NCBI RefSeq assembly: GCF_014649375.1
Contig: NZ_BMSX01000017.1
Location: forward strand, 62,001 to 126,000
DNA from: Streptomyces aurantiogriseus
GTDB lineage: Bacteria; Actinomycetota; Actinomycetes; Streptomycetales; Streptomycetaceae
DNA: 64,000 nt
Direction: 5' to 3'
Position 1 is the first letter of the stretch. Each line of letters begins with the position of its first letter. This document shows, piece by piece, positions 19,027 through 28,406 of the stretch. Under the pieces are notes generated by a model that saw nothing but the letters and a program-made list of their open reading frames with translations, was not told the origin of the DNA and searched no databases. Position numbers and translations under genes: made by a program.

Positions 19027-21530
19027 GCCTCCACCTCCTGGGGGGCTTCGGCGGCGAGCGCCGCCGGGCCGATGCGGACGAGGGAGCCGGGCCGTGCCCC
19101 GGTGTCGGAGGCGACGCCCCCGCCGACGGAGTTCAGCGGGAGCCACACCACCCGGTCGGGCATGTCGGTGATCTGCAGCGGGAGTGCGACCGTCCCCGCG
19201 GGGCCGGTCACGGCGAGCGCGTCACCGTCCTTGACGCCCGCCTCGGCGGCCGTCGCGGGCGACAAGCGCGCGCGTGCGGCGTGCCGCGTCCCGGCGAGCG
19301 CCTCGTCACCCTGCTGGAGGACGCCCTGGTCGAGCAGCAGCCGGTGCCCGGCGAGCACGGCCTCACCGGCGGCGGGTCGCGGCAGGACGCCCGCGCTCTC
19401 CAGCGGTGCGGTGGCCCGCGGCCCGTCCCAGGCGCCGAGCCGGTCCAGCTCCGCGCGCGCGGTGCGCAGGTCCGGCAGGCCCAGGTGGACGTCCATGGCG
19501 TCGGACAGCATCTGCAGCACGCGCGCGTCGCCCGGCGCCAGGCGACGGGTCATCTGGTCGGGCTTGAGCGCGGCCTCGAAGAAGCGCACCCGGCCCTCCC
19601 AGTTGAGGAACGCACCCGCCTTCTCGGCGACCGCGGCGACGGGCAGGACGACGTCGGCGCGTTCGGTGACCTCGCCGGGCCGCAACTCCAGCGACACCAC
19701 GAAGCCCACCTCGTCGAGCGCCTCACGCGCGCGTGCCGGGTCGGGCAGGTCCGCGACCTCCACACCCGCGACGAGCAGTGCCTGCAGCTCACCGCCGACG
19801 GCGGCCTCGATGATCTGCCCGGTGTCCCGGCCGTAGCGGTGCGGAAGGTGGGCGAGCCCCCAGGCGGCCGCGACCTCCTCCCGCGCGCGCGGGTCGGTGG
19901 CCGGACGCCCGCCCGGCAGCAGCGACGGCAGCGCACCGGCCTCGATCGCGCCCCGCTCCCCCGCCCGGCGCGGAATCCACACCAGCTCGGCCCTGGTCGC
20001 GGTCGCGGCGCGTACGGCGGCGGTGAGACCGCCGGCCACGGCGGCCAGTCGCTCGCCCACGACGATGACCGCGCCCTCGGTGCGCAGCGCCTCGGCGGCC
20101 CTGCTGCCCGCCTCGTCCTCCAGGCCGGCCCCGGCGGCCAGCGCGTCCAGCCACTCGGTCTCGGTTCCCGGAGCGGCCGGCAGCAGGGTGCCGCCCGCCT
20201 TCTCGAGGCCGCGGGTGGCGTGCGTGGCCAGCGAGAACACCTTCTGGCCGTGCTTGCGCCAGGCCTTGCGCAGCCGCAGGAAGACGCCGGGTGCCTCCTC
20301 CTCGGACTCGAACCCGACCAGCAGGACGGCGGGCGCCTTCTCCAGCGAGGTGTACGTGACGCCCGCGCCGTCGAGGTCGCGGCCGTGTCCGGCCACCCTC
20401 GCCGCCAGGAAGTCGGCCTCCTCACTGCTGTGCACGCGCGCGCGGAAGTCGATGTCGTTGGTGTCGAGCGCCACGCGCGCGAACTTGCTGTACGCGTACG
20501 CGTCCTCGATCGTGAGCCGGCCGCCGGTCAGGACACCGGTCCTGCCGCGCGAGGCGAGCAGCCCCTGCGCCGCGATCTGCAACGCCTCCGGCCAGGAAGC
20601 CGGTACGAGGGCGCCCTCGGCGTTCCGGACGAGCGGCGTCTCGAGCCGGTCCCGCTGCTGCGCGTACCGGAACGCGAACCGCCCCTTGTCGCAGATCCAC
20701 TCCTCGTTGACCTCGGGGTCGTCGGCGGCGAGCCGCCGCATGACCTTGCCGCGCCGGTGGTCGGTGCGGGTGGCGCAGCCGCCGGAGCAGTGCTCGCACA
20801 CCGAGGGCGAGGAGACCAGGTCGAAGGGCCGGGACCGGAATCGGTACGCCGCCGACGTCAGCGCGCCGACCGGGCAGATCTGGATGGTGTTGCCGGAGAA
20901 GTACGACTCGAAGGGGTCGCCCTCACCGGTGCCGACCTGCTGCAGCGCGCCCCGCTCGATCAGCTCGATCATCGGGTCGCCCGCGATCTGGTTGGAGAAC
21001 CGCGTGCACCGGGCGCACAGCACGCACCGCTCACGGTCGAGCAGCACCTGCGTGGAGATGGGGACGGGCTTCTCGTACGTCCGCTTCCTGCCGTCGAAGC
21101 GGGACTCGGCGTTGCCGTGCGACATGGCCTGGTTCTGCAGGGGGCACTCGCCGCCCTTGTCGCAGACCGGGCAGTCCAACGGGTGGTTGATGAGGAGCAG
21201 CTCCATCACGCCGTGCTGGGCCTTTTCGGCCACCGGCGAGGTGAGGTGAGTCTTCACCACCATTCCGTCCGTACACGTGATCGTGCAGGACGCCATGGGC
21301 TTGCGCTGGCCCTCGACCTCGACGATGCACTGGCGGCAGGCGCCGGCCGGGTCGAGGAGGGGGTGGTCGCAGAAGCGCGGGATCTCGATACCGAGTTCTT
21401 CGGCGGCCCGGATGACCAGGGTGCCCTTGGGCACGCTGATCTCCGCGCCGTCGATGGTCAGCGTGACGAGATCCTCCGGCGGGACCGCCGCTTCTCCCCC
21501 GCCCGTGGGAGCGCTGGTGGTCACGGTCAT
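19023..21530 (-). CDS. nuoG: NADH-quinone oxidoreductase subunit G
   Basis: 835 aa. The N-terminal 2Fe-2S domain has CDHPLLDPAGACRQC (N1b), then HPLDCPVCDKGGECPLQ (His/Cys-ligated N5) and CVLCARC plus ICPVGA (N4). The molybdopterin-oxidoreductase-like domain starts with CEHCSGGC and a later ICDKGRF Cys, the ligands of the extra N7 cluster kept in some bacterial complexes. The middle is Ala/Gly-rich and degenerate, as usual when no molybdenum is bound. The C-terminus is an MGD-like beta domain (LSPATAAEAGVKDGDALAVTG). ATG at 21530 overlaps the nuoF stop. Confidence 0.96.
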   Translation of the reverse strand: MTVTTSAPTGGGEAAVPPEDLVTLTIDGAEISVPKGTLVIRAAEELGIEIPRFCDHPLLDPAGACRQCIVEVEGQRKPMASCTITCTDGMVVKTHLTSPVAEKAQHGVMELLLINHPLDCPVCDKGGECPLQNQAMSHGNAESRFDGRKRTYEKPVPISTQVLLDRERCVLCARCTRFSNQIAGDPMIELIERGALQQVGTGEGDPFESYFSGNTIQICPVGALTSAAYRFRSRPFDLVSSPSVCEHCSGGCATRTDHRRGKVMRRLAADDPEVNEEWICDKGRFAFRYAQQRDRLETPLVRNAEGALVPASWPEALQIAAQGLLASRGRTGVLTGGRLTIEDAYAYSKFARVALDTNDIDFRARVHSSEEADFLAARVAGHGRDLDGAGVTYTSLEKAPAVLLVGFESEEEAPGVFLRLRKAWRKHGQKVFSLATHATRGLEKAGGTLLPAAPGTETEWLDALAAGAGLEDEAGSRAAEALRTEGAVIVVGERLAAVAGGLTAAVRAATATRAELVWIPRRAGERGAIEAGALPSLLPGGRPATDPRAREEVAAAWGLAHLPHRYGRDTGQIIEAAVGGELQALLVAGVEVADLPDPARAREALDEVGFVVSLELRPGEVTERADVVLPVAAVAEKAGAFLNWEGRVRFFEAALKPDQMTRRLAPGDARVLQMLSDAMDVHLGLPDLRTARAELDRLGAWDGPRATAPLESAGVLPRPAAGEAVLAGHRLLLDQGVLQQGDEALAGTRHAARARLSPATAAEAGVKDGDALAVTGPAGTVALPLQITDMPDRVVWLPLNSVGGGVASDTGARPGSLVRIGPAALAAEAPQEVEA

Positions 21531-22876
21531 GCGTTCACCTCCGTGCGGTCGGCCCAGGCCGTCGACTTGGCCGGGTCGAAGGGGCAGCCGCGGCCCGTGA
21601 TGTGCTGCTCGTACTCCTCGCGGAAGTACTTGAGCGAGGAGAAGATCGGCGAGGCGGCACCGTCGCCGAGGGCGCAGAAGGACTTGCCGTTGATGTTGTC
21701 GGCGATGTCGTTGAGCTTGTCGAGGTCGGACATCGCGCCCTTGCCGGCCTCGATGTCCCGCAGCAACTGCACGAGCCAGTACGTGCCTTCGCGGCACGGG
21801 GTGCACTTGCCGCAGGACTCGTGGGCGTAGAACTCGGTCCAGCGGGTGACGGCCCGCACGACGCAGGTCGTCTCGTCGAAGCACTGGAGAGCTTTTGTGC
21901 CCAGCATGGAACCCGCGGCACCCACTCCTTCGTAATCAAGAGGGACGTCGAGGTGCTCGTCGGTGAACATCGGTGTCGAGGAGCCGCCCGGCGTCCAGAA
22001 CTTGAGGCGGTGGCCCGGTCGCATGCCGCCGCTCATCTCGAGGAGCTGACGGAGGGTGATGCCGAGCGGGGCCTCGTACTGGCCGGGGCTGGCGACATGG
22101 CCGCTGAGCGAGTAGAGCGTGAAGCCCGGGGACTTCTCGCTGCCCATCGACCTGAACCATTCTTTGCCGTTCTGCAGAATCGCGGGAACTGACGCGATCG
22201 ACTCGACGTTGTTCACCACAGTCGGGCACGCATAGAGGCCCGCGACAGCAGGGAAGGGGGGACGGAGCCGCGGTTGACCACGGCGGCCTTCGAGCGAGTC
22301 CAGCAGCGCGGTCTCCTCACCGCAGATGTACGCGCCCGCGCCCGCGTGCACGGTGAGTTCGAGGTCGAGTCCGCTGCCCAGGATGTTCTCGCCGAGGTAG
22401 CCCGCCGCGTAGGCCTCGCGCACGGCCTCGTGCAACCGCCGCAACACGGGGACGACTTCACCACGCAGATAGATGAAGGCATGCGACGACCTGATGGCAT
22501 AACACGCGATGACAATGCCCTCGATGAGGCTATGCGGGTTCGCGAAGAGGAGCGGGATGTCCTTGCAGGTCCCGGGCTCCGACTCGTCGGCGTTGACAAC
22601 TAGATAGTGCGGTTTTCCATCACCCTGGGGAATGAACTGCCATTTCATTCCCGTCGGGAATCCCGCGCCGCCGCGCCCGCGCAGACCGGAGTCCTTGACG
22701 TACGCGATCACGTCGTCCGGCGACATGGCGAGCGCCTTGCGAAGCCCCTCGTATCCCTCGTGCCTTCGGTACACGTCCAGCGTCCAGGACTTGTCCTCGT
22801 CCCAGAAGGCCGACAGCACGGGTGCGAGCAGCTTCTCGGGACTCATGTCTTTCAGCTCGGGTGCCAAGGTCATCAC
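21527..22876 (-). CDS. nuoF: NADH-quinone oxidoreductase subunit F (NADH-binding)
   Basis: 449 aa. Binds NADH and FMN and holds 4Fe-4S cluster N3. Motifs: GRGGAGFPTGMKWQF (nucleotide loop), NADESEPGTCKD, GAGAYICGEETALLDSLEG and ESCGKCTPCREGTYW (three of the N3 cysteines) with a fourth Cys in FCALGDGAASP. GTG at 22876 overlaps the nuoE stop; ATG at 22873, one codon in, is equally possible. Confidence 0.97.
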   Translation of the reverse strand: MMTLAPELKDMSPEKLLAPVLSAFWDEDKSWTLDVYRRHEGYEGLRKALAMSPDDVIAYVKDSGLRGRGGAGFPTGMKWQFIPQGDGKPHYLVVNADESEPGTCKDIPLLFANPHSLIEGIVIACYAIRSSHAFIYLRGEVVPVLRRLHEAVREAYAAGYLGENILGSGLDLELTVHAGAGAYICGEETALLDSLEGRRGQPRLRPPFPAVAGLYACPTVVNNVESIASVPAILQNGKEWFRSMGSEKSPGFTLYSLSGHVASPGQYEAPLGITLRQLLEMSGGMRPGHRLKFWTPGGSSTPMFTDEHLDVPLDYEGVGAAGSMLGTKALQCFDETTCVVRAVTRWTEFYAHESCGKCTPCREGTYWLVQLLRDIEAGKGAMSDLDKLNDIADNINGKSFCALGDGAASPIFSSLKYFREEYEQHITGRGCPFDPAKSTAWADRTEVNA

Positions 22877-23745
22877 TCCCCCTCCTCGGCGGTAGGCCCT
22901 GCCGGGTGGGCTGGGTCGGAGGCCGATGTGTCCTGCGGCGCGTCATGCGAACTGAGGTGCTCGGTCGGCGACGGCTCGTGCACCGCCCTGTCCTGCGGTT
23001 CGTCGTGCGGTCCGCCGTCGCGCGGGTGGACCACGCGCGCGGGTGCGGCCTCTCCCCTTGCCAGGCGAAGGCCCACCAGCGACGCCGGTCCCGCGCTGCC
23101 GCTCGCCTCGACGGCGCCCTCGCGCTCGTCGGGGAAGCCCGCCAGGATCCGGGCGGTCTCCTTGAAGGTGCACAGCGGCGCCCCGCGCGTGGGCGAGACC
23201 GTACGTCCGGTCCGCAGGTCGTCCACCAGGCGCTTCGCGCTCTGCACGGTCTGGTTGTCGAAGAACTCCCAGTTGACCATCACGACCGGCGCGTAGTCGC
23301 AGGCCGCGTTGCACTCGATGTGCTCCAGGGTGACCTTGCCGTCGTCGGTGGTCTCGCCGTTGCCGACCCCGAGGTACTCCTGGAGCGCTTCGAAGATGGC
23401 GTCGCCGCCCATCACCGCGCACAGGGTGTTGGTGCAGACGCCCACCTGGTAGTCACCGCTCGGCCGGCGCCGGTACATGGTGTAGAAGGTGGCGACGGCG
23501 GTGACCTCGGCGGTGGTCAGGTTCAGCATGTCCGCGCAGAACCGCATCCCGGTGCGCGTGACGTGGCCCTCCTCCGACTGCACGAGGTGCAGCAACGGCA
23601 GGAGAGCGGACCGGGAGTCGGGGTAGCGGGCGATGAGCTCGCGCGCGTCCCGCTCGAGCCGTGCTCGGACGTCGTCCGGGTAGCCGGGCGCGGGCAGCTC
23701 GGGCATGCCCAGGCTGACGCCCCGCTCCGAAGAAGAGGTGGTCAC
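22873..23745 (-). CDS. nuoE: NADH-quinone oxidoreductase subunit E
   Basis: 290 aa. Thioredoxin-like fold with the N1a 2Fe-2S ligands CTNTLC and ECNAAC. Preceded by the helical LLPLLHLVQSEEGHVT and FYTMYRRRPSG segments. The last 85 residues are a low-complexity Pro/His/Asp-rich tail, longer than in most NuoE. GTG at 23745 overlaps the nuoD stop (GTGA). Part of the NADH-oxidising module with NuoF and NuoG. Confidence 0.96.
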   Translation of the reverse strand: MTTSSSERGVSLGMPELPAPGYPDDVRARLERDARELIARYPDSRSALLPLLHLVQSEEGHVTRTGMRFCADMLNLTTAEVTAVATFYTMYRRRPSGDYQVGVCTNTLCAVMGGDAIFEALQEYLGVGNGETTDDGKVTLEHIECNAACDYAPVVMVNWEFFDNQTVQSAKRLVDDLRTGRTVSPTRGAPLCTFKETARILAGFPDEREGAVEASGSAGPASLVGLRLARGEAAPARVVHPRDGGPHDEPQDRAVHEPSPTEHLSSHDAPQDTSASDPAHPAGPTAEEGE

Positions 23746-25082
23746 CGGTCGACGCCTCCCATCACGGGGTCGATGGACGCGACGGCGACGATGACGTCGG
23801 CGACCTGGCCGCCCTCGCACATCGCCGCCATGGCCTGCAGGTTGGTGAAGGACGGGTCACGGAAGTGGACCCGGTAGGGGCGGGTGCCGCCGTCGGACAC
23901 GGCGTGCACTCCGAGTTCGCCCTTGGGCGATTCGACGGCCGCGTACGCCTGTCCCGGCGGGACGCGGAAGCCCTCGGTGACCAGCTTGAAGTGGTGGATC
24001 AGGGCCTCCATGGAGGTGCCCATGATCTTCTTGATGTGGTCGAGGGAGTTGCCGAGGCCGTCCGGCCCCAGGGCGAGCTGGGCGGGCCAGGCGATCTTCC
24101 GGTCGGCGACCATGACCGGGCCGGGCTGCAACCGGTCCAGGCACTGCTCGACGATCATGAGCGACTGGCGCATCTCCTCCAGCCGGACCAGGAAGCGGCC
24201 GTAGGCATCACAGGAGTCTGCGGTCGGGACGTCGAAGTCGTACGTCTCGTAGTCGCAGTACGGCTGCGTCTTGCGCAGGTCGTGCGGCAGGCCGGTGGAG
24301 CGCAGGATCGGACCGGTGGCGCCGAGGGCCATGCAGCCGGCCAGGTCGAGGTAGCCGATGTCCTGCATGCGGGCCTTGAAAATGGGGTTCCCGGTGGCGA
24401 GCTTGTCGTACTCCGGGAGGTTCTTCTTCATCTTCTTCACGAACTCGCGGATCTGGTCCACCGCGCCGGGCGGCAGGTCCTGGGCGAGTCCGCCGGGGCG
24501 GATGTACGCGTGGTTCATCCGCAGGCCCGTGATGAGCTCGTAGATGTCGAGAATCATTTCACGATCACGGAATCCGTAGATCATGATCGTGGTGGCGCCG
24601 AGTTCCATACCGCCGGTGGCGATGCACACCAGGTGGGAGGACATCCGGTTCAGCTCCATCAGGAGCACCCGGATGATCTTGGCTCGCTCGGTGATCTGGT
24701 CCTCGATGCCGAGCAGCTTCTCGACGGCGAGGCAGTAGGCGGTCTCGTTGAAGAAGGACGTCAGGTAGTCCATGCGCGTCACGAACGTGGTGCCCTGCGT
24801 CCATGTGCGGAACTCGAGGTTCTTCTCGATGCCGGTGTGGAGGTAGCCGATGCCGCAGCGGGCTTCGGTGACCGTCTCGCCCTCGATCTCCAGGATCAGG
24901 CGGAGCACCCCGTGGGTGGAGGGATGCTGGGGGCCCATGTTGACGACGATGCGCTCGTCGTCGGCGCGGGCCGCGGACTGGACGACCTCGTCCCAGTCGC
25001 CACCGGTGACCGTGTAGACGGTGCCCTCGGTGGTCTCGCGCGCCGAGGCGGCCGAGGCCGCGGATGCTGACTGCGTGCTCAC
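23742..25082 (-). CDS. nuoD: NADH-quinone oxidoreductase subunit D
   Basis: 446 aa, 49-kDa subunit lining the quinone pocket. The His-bearing loop GPQHPSTHGVLRL and the Tyr region YLTSFFNETAYCLAVEKL are intact, as are RMSSHLVCIATGGMELGA and the family signatures VPPGQAYAAVESPKGELG and SFTNLQAMAAMCEGGQVADVIV. It is separate from nuoC, unlike the fused NuoCD of enterobacteria. GTG at 25082 overlaps the nuoC stop. The N-terminal 30 residues are Ser/Ala-rich. Confidence 0.97.
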   Translation of the reverse strand: MSTQSASAASAASARETTEGTVYTVTGGDWDEVVQSAARADDERIVVNMGPQHPSTHGVLRLILEIEGETVTEARCGIGYLHTGIEKNLEFRTWTQGTTFVTRMDYLTSFFNETAYCLAVEKLLGIEDQITERAKIIRVLLMELNRMSSHLVCIATGGMELGATTIMIYGFRDREMILDIYELITGLRMNHAYIRPGGLAQDLPPGAVDQIREFVKKMKKNLPEYDKLATGNPIFKARMQDIGYLDLAGCMALGATGPILRSTGLPHDLRKTQPYCDYETYDFDVPTADSCDAYGRFLVRLEEMRQSLMIVEQCLDRLQPGPVMVADRKIAWPAQLALGPDGLGNSLDHIKKIMGTSMEALIHHFKLVTEGFRVPPGQAYAAVESPKGELGVHAVSDGGTRPYRVHFRDPSFTNLQAMAAMCEGGQVADVIVAVASIDPVMGGVDR

Positions 25083-25839
25083 GAGTACGACCTCCGCTGG
25101 TCCGGAGCCGGGATCTGGGCGCCCTTGTACTCGACGGGGATGCCGCCGAGGGGGTAGTCCTTGCGCTGTGGATGGCCCTGCCAGTCGTCCGGCATCATGA
25201 TCCGCGTCAGGGCCGGGTGACCGTCGAAGACGATCCCGAAGAAGTCGTAGGTCTCGCGCTCGTGCCAGTCGTTGGTCGGATAGACGGAGACCAGGGACGG
25301 GATGTGGCGGTCCGTGTCCGGGGTACTGACTTCGAGGCGGATCAGCCGGTTGTGGGTGATCGAGCGCAGGTGGTAGAGGGCGTGCAGCTCGCGGCCCTTG
25401 TCGTTCGGGTAGTGGACGCCGCTGACGCCGGTGCACAGTTCGAAGCGCAGGGCAGGGTCGTCGCGCAGGGTGCGGGCGACGCGCAGCAGGTGCTCGCGTT
25501 CGATGTGGAAGGTGAGCTCGCCGCGGTCGACGACCGTCTTCTCGATCGCGTTCTCGGGGAGGAGGCCCTGTTCCTCCAGCGCGCCCTCGAGCTCGTCGGC
25601 GACCTCGTCGAACCATCCGCCGTAGGGCCGGCTCGCCGGGCCCGGGAGCCGGACCGGGCGGACGAGGCCGCCGTAGCCGGAGGTGTCGCCGCCGTTGTTG
25701 GCGCCGAACATGCCGCGCTGGACGCGGATCTCCTCGCCGCCCTGGCCGCGCTGGCCGGGGAGGTTGGAGGCGGCGAGGTCCTTCTCGGGGTTCACCCCGT
25801 TCATGGAGCCGTTCACGCCGTTGGTGCCGTTCGCGTCGC

Positions 25840-25843
<4 letters not shown>
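25079..25843 (-). CDS. nuoC: NADH-quinone oxidoreductase subunit C
   Basis: 254 aa, 30-kDa peripheral-arm subunit. The signature region is complete: RLIRLEVSTPDTDRHIPSLV, YPTNDWHERETYDFFGIVFDGHP and RIMMPDDWQGHPQRKDYPLGG. An Asn/Gly-rich leader (NGTNGVNGSMNGVNP) of about 60 residues precedes the fold, typical of actinobacteria. GTG at 25843 overlaps the nuoB stop. Confidence 0.97.
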
Positions 25844-26394
<551 letters not shown>

Positions 26395-26407
26395 GACTAA
26401 AGGCCCC

Positions 26408-26767
26408 TCAGTCCCATTCCAGGCCGCCGCGCCGCCACACGTACGCGTAGGCGACGAAGACGGTGAGCACGAAGAGCAGCATCTCCACGAGCCCGAAAAG
26501 CCCCAGGGCGTCGAAGGTGACGGCCCAGGGGTAGAGGAAGACGATCTCGATGTCGAAGACGATGAAGAGCATCGCCGTCAGGTAGTACTTGATGGGGAAG
26601 CGCCCGCCGCCGGCCGGCGTGGGGGTCGGCTCGATTCCGCACTCGTAGGCCTCGAGCTTGGCGCGGTTGTACCGCTTCGGACCGATCAGCGTGGCCATGA
26701 CCACGGAGAAGATCGCAAAGCCTGCCCCGAGGGCTCCCAGTACGAGGATGGGCGCATACGCGTTCAC
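26408..26767 (-). CDS. nuoA: NADH-quinone oxidoreductase subunit A
   Basis: 119 aa with three transmembrane helices. Family motifs KLEAYECGIEPTPTPAGGGRFPIKYYLTAMLFIVFDIEIVF (given here in part) span the conserved loop and second helix. First gene of the operon, so the promoter must lie in the 743-bp spacer upstream; the closest dyad is at 26875-26890. Confidence 0.97.
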   Translation of the reverse strand: MNAYAPILVLGALGAGFAIFSVVMATLIGPKRYNRAKLEAYECGIEPTPTPAGGGRFPIKYYLTAMLFIVFDIEIVFLYPWAVTFDALGLFGLVEMLLFVLTVFVAYAYVWRRGGLEWD

Positions 26768-26874
26768 CGCTCCTCGCTCCTCTCAGTCGGCACTGACTGC
26801 TGGCGATGGCGTGGACTCACTTCCGCCTCATATGCCTCACGAGCCCCGCTCATCCCGGACGAAGATCGCGAACA

Positions 26875-26890
26875 TGTGAAGCAGGTCACA
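26875..26890. promoter_or_regulatory. TGTGA-N6-TCACA dyad upstream of nuoA
   Basis: TGTGAAGCAGGTCACA is a perfect match to the classical CRP half-site pair (TGTGA-N6-TCACA) and to the looser GTG-N6-GNCAC form reported for Streptomyces Crp. It also matches 12 of 16 bases of the Rex operator TGTGAACGCGTTCACA. It ends 108 bp upstream of the nuoA start. Confidence 0.5.
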
Positions 26891-26924
26891 AGCCCAACTG
26901 CCTCGCATCTTATGCCCGCCACTC

Positions 26925-27036
26925 TGTGATCTGCGACACGGGGTATTGCACAAGCTTTGTGATCTCCACCACCTGACGAAGGATCATGAAGTCATATCAG
27001 CGGTGATCTTCGTACGTGAAGCGTCAGAGTGATCAC
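26925..27036. promoter_or_regulatory. Cluster of GTGATC words in the nuoA/nlpC spacer
   Basis: TGTGATC occurs at 26925-26931 and 26958-26964, GTGATC at 27003-27008, and palindromic GTGATCAC at 27029-27036. TGATCAC recurs at 27361-27367 and 27373-27379 near the nlpC side. This many copies in a GC-rich spacer suggests an operator family. The spacer (26768-27510) holds no gene. A -10 for nuoA could be CATAAG on the minus strand near 26911, but no clear -35 pairs with it. Confidence 0.4.
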
Positions 27037-27186
27037 AAGAAGTGACATTTCCGCTCGTCACCGCAGGCCGCGAGGGGCGTCTCCATATCAAGAAACTTCC
27101 CCCGCATGCAAATTGGCACTGGATCCAGAGCCCTGATAGAGGGCGCGTTCACACATCAGAAGGATCAGAGGGACCGAGTGTGGACG

Positions 27187-27202
27187 CGTGCACGCGTTCA
27201 CG
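27187..27202. promoter_or_regulatory. Rex-operator-like dyad
   Basis: CGTGCACGCGTTCACG matches the Rex operator TGTGAACGCGTTCACA at 13 of 16 positions. A second partial copy (12 of 16, right half GCGTTCACA perfect) lies at 27138-27153. Rex senses NADH/NAD+ and controls nuo and cytochrome genes in Streptomyces. The sites are about 370-435 bp from nuoA and 310-370 bp from nlpC, so the target gene is unclear. Confidence 0.4.
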
Positions 27203-27385
27203 AGCGGAGGCGATCGGTCCGTTCGCGCGAGACGCGGGCGTCGCGGTAACCGTTCCGTGACCTCCGCCACACCCGCGAGGGGCCCTCGAGAACCGGGCTT
27301 GGCCAACGGCCCCAACCAGTGGTAAGTGCGGGGCAATTCGGGCGTAACAGCGAAAGCCCATGATCACAGGCTTGATCACCTGCGT

Positions 27386-27403
27386 CCGTAATGTCCGTTA
27401 CGG
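27386..27403. promoter_or_regulatory. Perfect dyad CCGTAA-N6-TTACGG upstream of nlpC
   Basis: A perfect inverted repeat with 6-bp arms and a 6-bp centre, 108 bp upstream of the NlpC/P60 start. The GTAA/TTAC words resemble sites of envelope regulators such as MtrA, but the match is not strong enough to name one. Confidence 0.35.
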
Positions 27404-27510
27404 CGTCAATAAAGAGTGACGCGGCAGGTTTTCGAGGCTCTCATTGAGCAATTGTGGCGCAGCACACGTTTCTTGAAGGTATGAAGGAGCCCCTGGTACC
27501 GGTTGTACCC

Positions 27511-28317
27511 ATGTCCCACACCGCTCACATACGCAGCCACCGGAAGCCCCGCCGCAGCGCGTCGACGATCGCGATGCGGGCCGGAGTCGCCAGTGGTGTC
27601 CTCGGCACGCTGGCCGTCGCCACCGCGGCAGGTTCGGCCAACGCCGCCGAGCCGGTGACGCAGACGCTCGAACTGCCCGTGCTCACCGGCGACGTGGCCA
27701 CCCAGGTCGCGCAGTCCGCGCAGGCCACACAGCAGGCCGCGGCGAACTACCAGCTCGACGCCGAGCGTGACGCTGCCGCCGCCGCGGCGGCCAAGGAGGC
27801 CAAGAAGGACCTCGCCGCCGCCAAGAAGGCCGAGGCGAAGAAGAAGGCCGAGGAGGCCCGCAAGGCGGCTGCCGAAGCCGCCGTGTCCCGTTCCACGGAG
27901 CGGACCACTCTCTCCACCTCCGCCTCCGACTCCGCCTCCACGAGCGTCTCCGCTCCGGCCAGCGGCAGCGTCGCGACGGTCATCGCCTTCCTCAAGGCGC
28001 AGGTGGGCGACGCGTACGTCATGGGCGCCACCGGCCCCAACGCGTGGGACTGCTCCTCCCTCGTCCAGGCCGCGTTCAAGCAGGTCGGCGTCGACCTGCC
28101 GCGTGTCTCCCAGGACCAGTCGATGGCCGGCACGGACGTGTCGCTCTCCAACCTCCAGGTCGGCGACATCCTCTACTGGGGCGGCAAGGGTTCCGCCTAC
28201 CACGTGGGCGTCTACATCGGTGACGGCCAGTACCTGGACGCGGCCAACCCCTCCAAGGGTGTCGTCATCCAGGACCTCTCCGGCTACCCGGCGTCGGGTG
28301 CGGTGCGCGTGCTCTGA
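27511..28317 (+). CDS. Secreted NlpC/P60 peptidoglycan endopeptidase
   Basis: 268 aa. A long signal peptide (MSHTAHIRSHRKPRR, then AMRAGVASGVLGTLAVATAAGSANA) should be cut near residue 46. A coiled-coil, Ala/Lys/Glu-rich segment spans about residues 80-130, and a Ser-rich linker follows. The C-terminal NlpC/P60 domain has catalytic Cys in NAWDCSSLVQAAF, the LPRVSQDQ loop, and His in YHVGVYIGDG. It should cut peptide stems in the cell wall. The ATG at 27511 lacks a good ribosome site; ATG 27481 and GTG 27454 are in frame upstream, but homologues are expected to begin MSHTAH. Confidence 0.9.
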   Translation: MSHTAHIRSHRKPRRSASTIAMRAGVASGVLGTLAVATAAGSANAAEPVTQTLELPVLTGDVATQVAQSAQATQQAAANYQLDAERDAAAAAAAKEAKKDLAAAKKAEAKKKAEEARKAAAEAAVSRSTERTTLSTSASDSASTSVSAPASGSVATVIAFLKAQVGDAYVMGATGPNAWDCSSLVQAAFKQVGVDLPRVSQDQSMAGTDVSLSNLQVGDILYWGGKGSAYHVGVYIGDGQYLDAANPSKGVVIQDLSGYPASGAVRVL

Positions 28318-28345
28318 CACGCGCCCGCGCGCAGCGCACGGGATT

Positions 28346-28380
28346 GAAGGGCCGCAGCCGCTCGGGGGCAGCGGCCCTTC
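28346..28380 (+). terminator. Hairpin terminator after the NlpC/P60 gene
   Basis: GAAGGGCCGC and GCGGCCCTTC form a perfect 10-bp stem with a 15-nt loop, 28 bases past the stop codon. No T-tract follows. Confidence 0.7.
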
Positions 28381-28388
28381 CGGCTTCC

Positions 28389-28406
28389 TGTCCGACATGT
28401 CGGACA
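28389..28406. promoter_or_regulatory. Perfect 18-bp palindrome
   Basis: TGTCCGACATGTCGGACA is its own reverse complement. It sits between the terminator and the deformylase remnant and abuts the point where deformylase homology begins, so it may be an operator or a scar of the event that removed the front of that gene. Confidence 0.5.

Noticed and set aside
27041..27510. c-di-AMP (ydaO-type) riboswitch before the NlpC/P60 gene
   Set aside because: These riboswitches often precede such genes, so it was looked for. The conserved purine-rich cores are not present in the leader.
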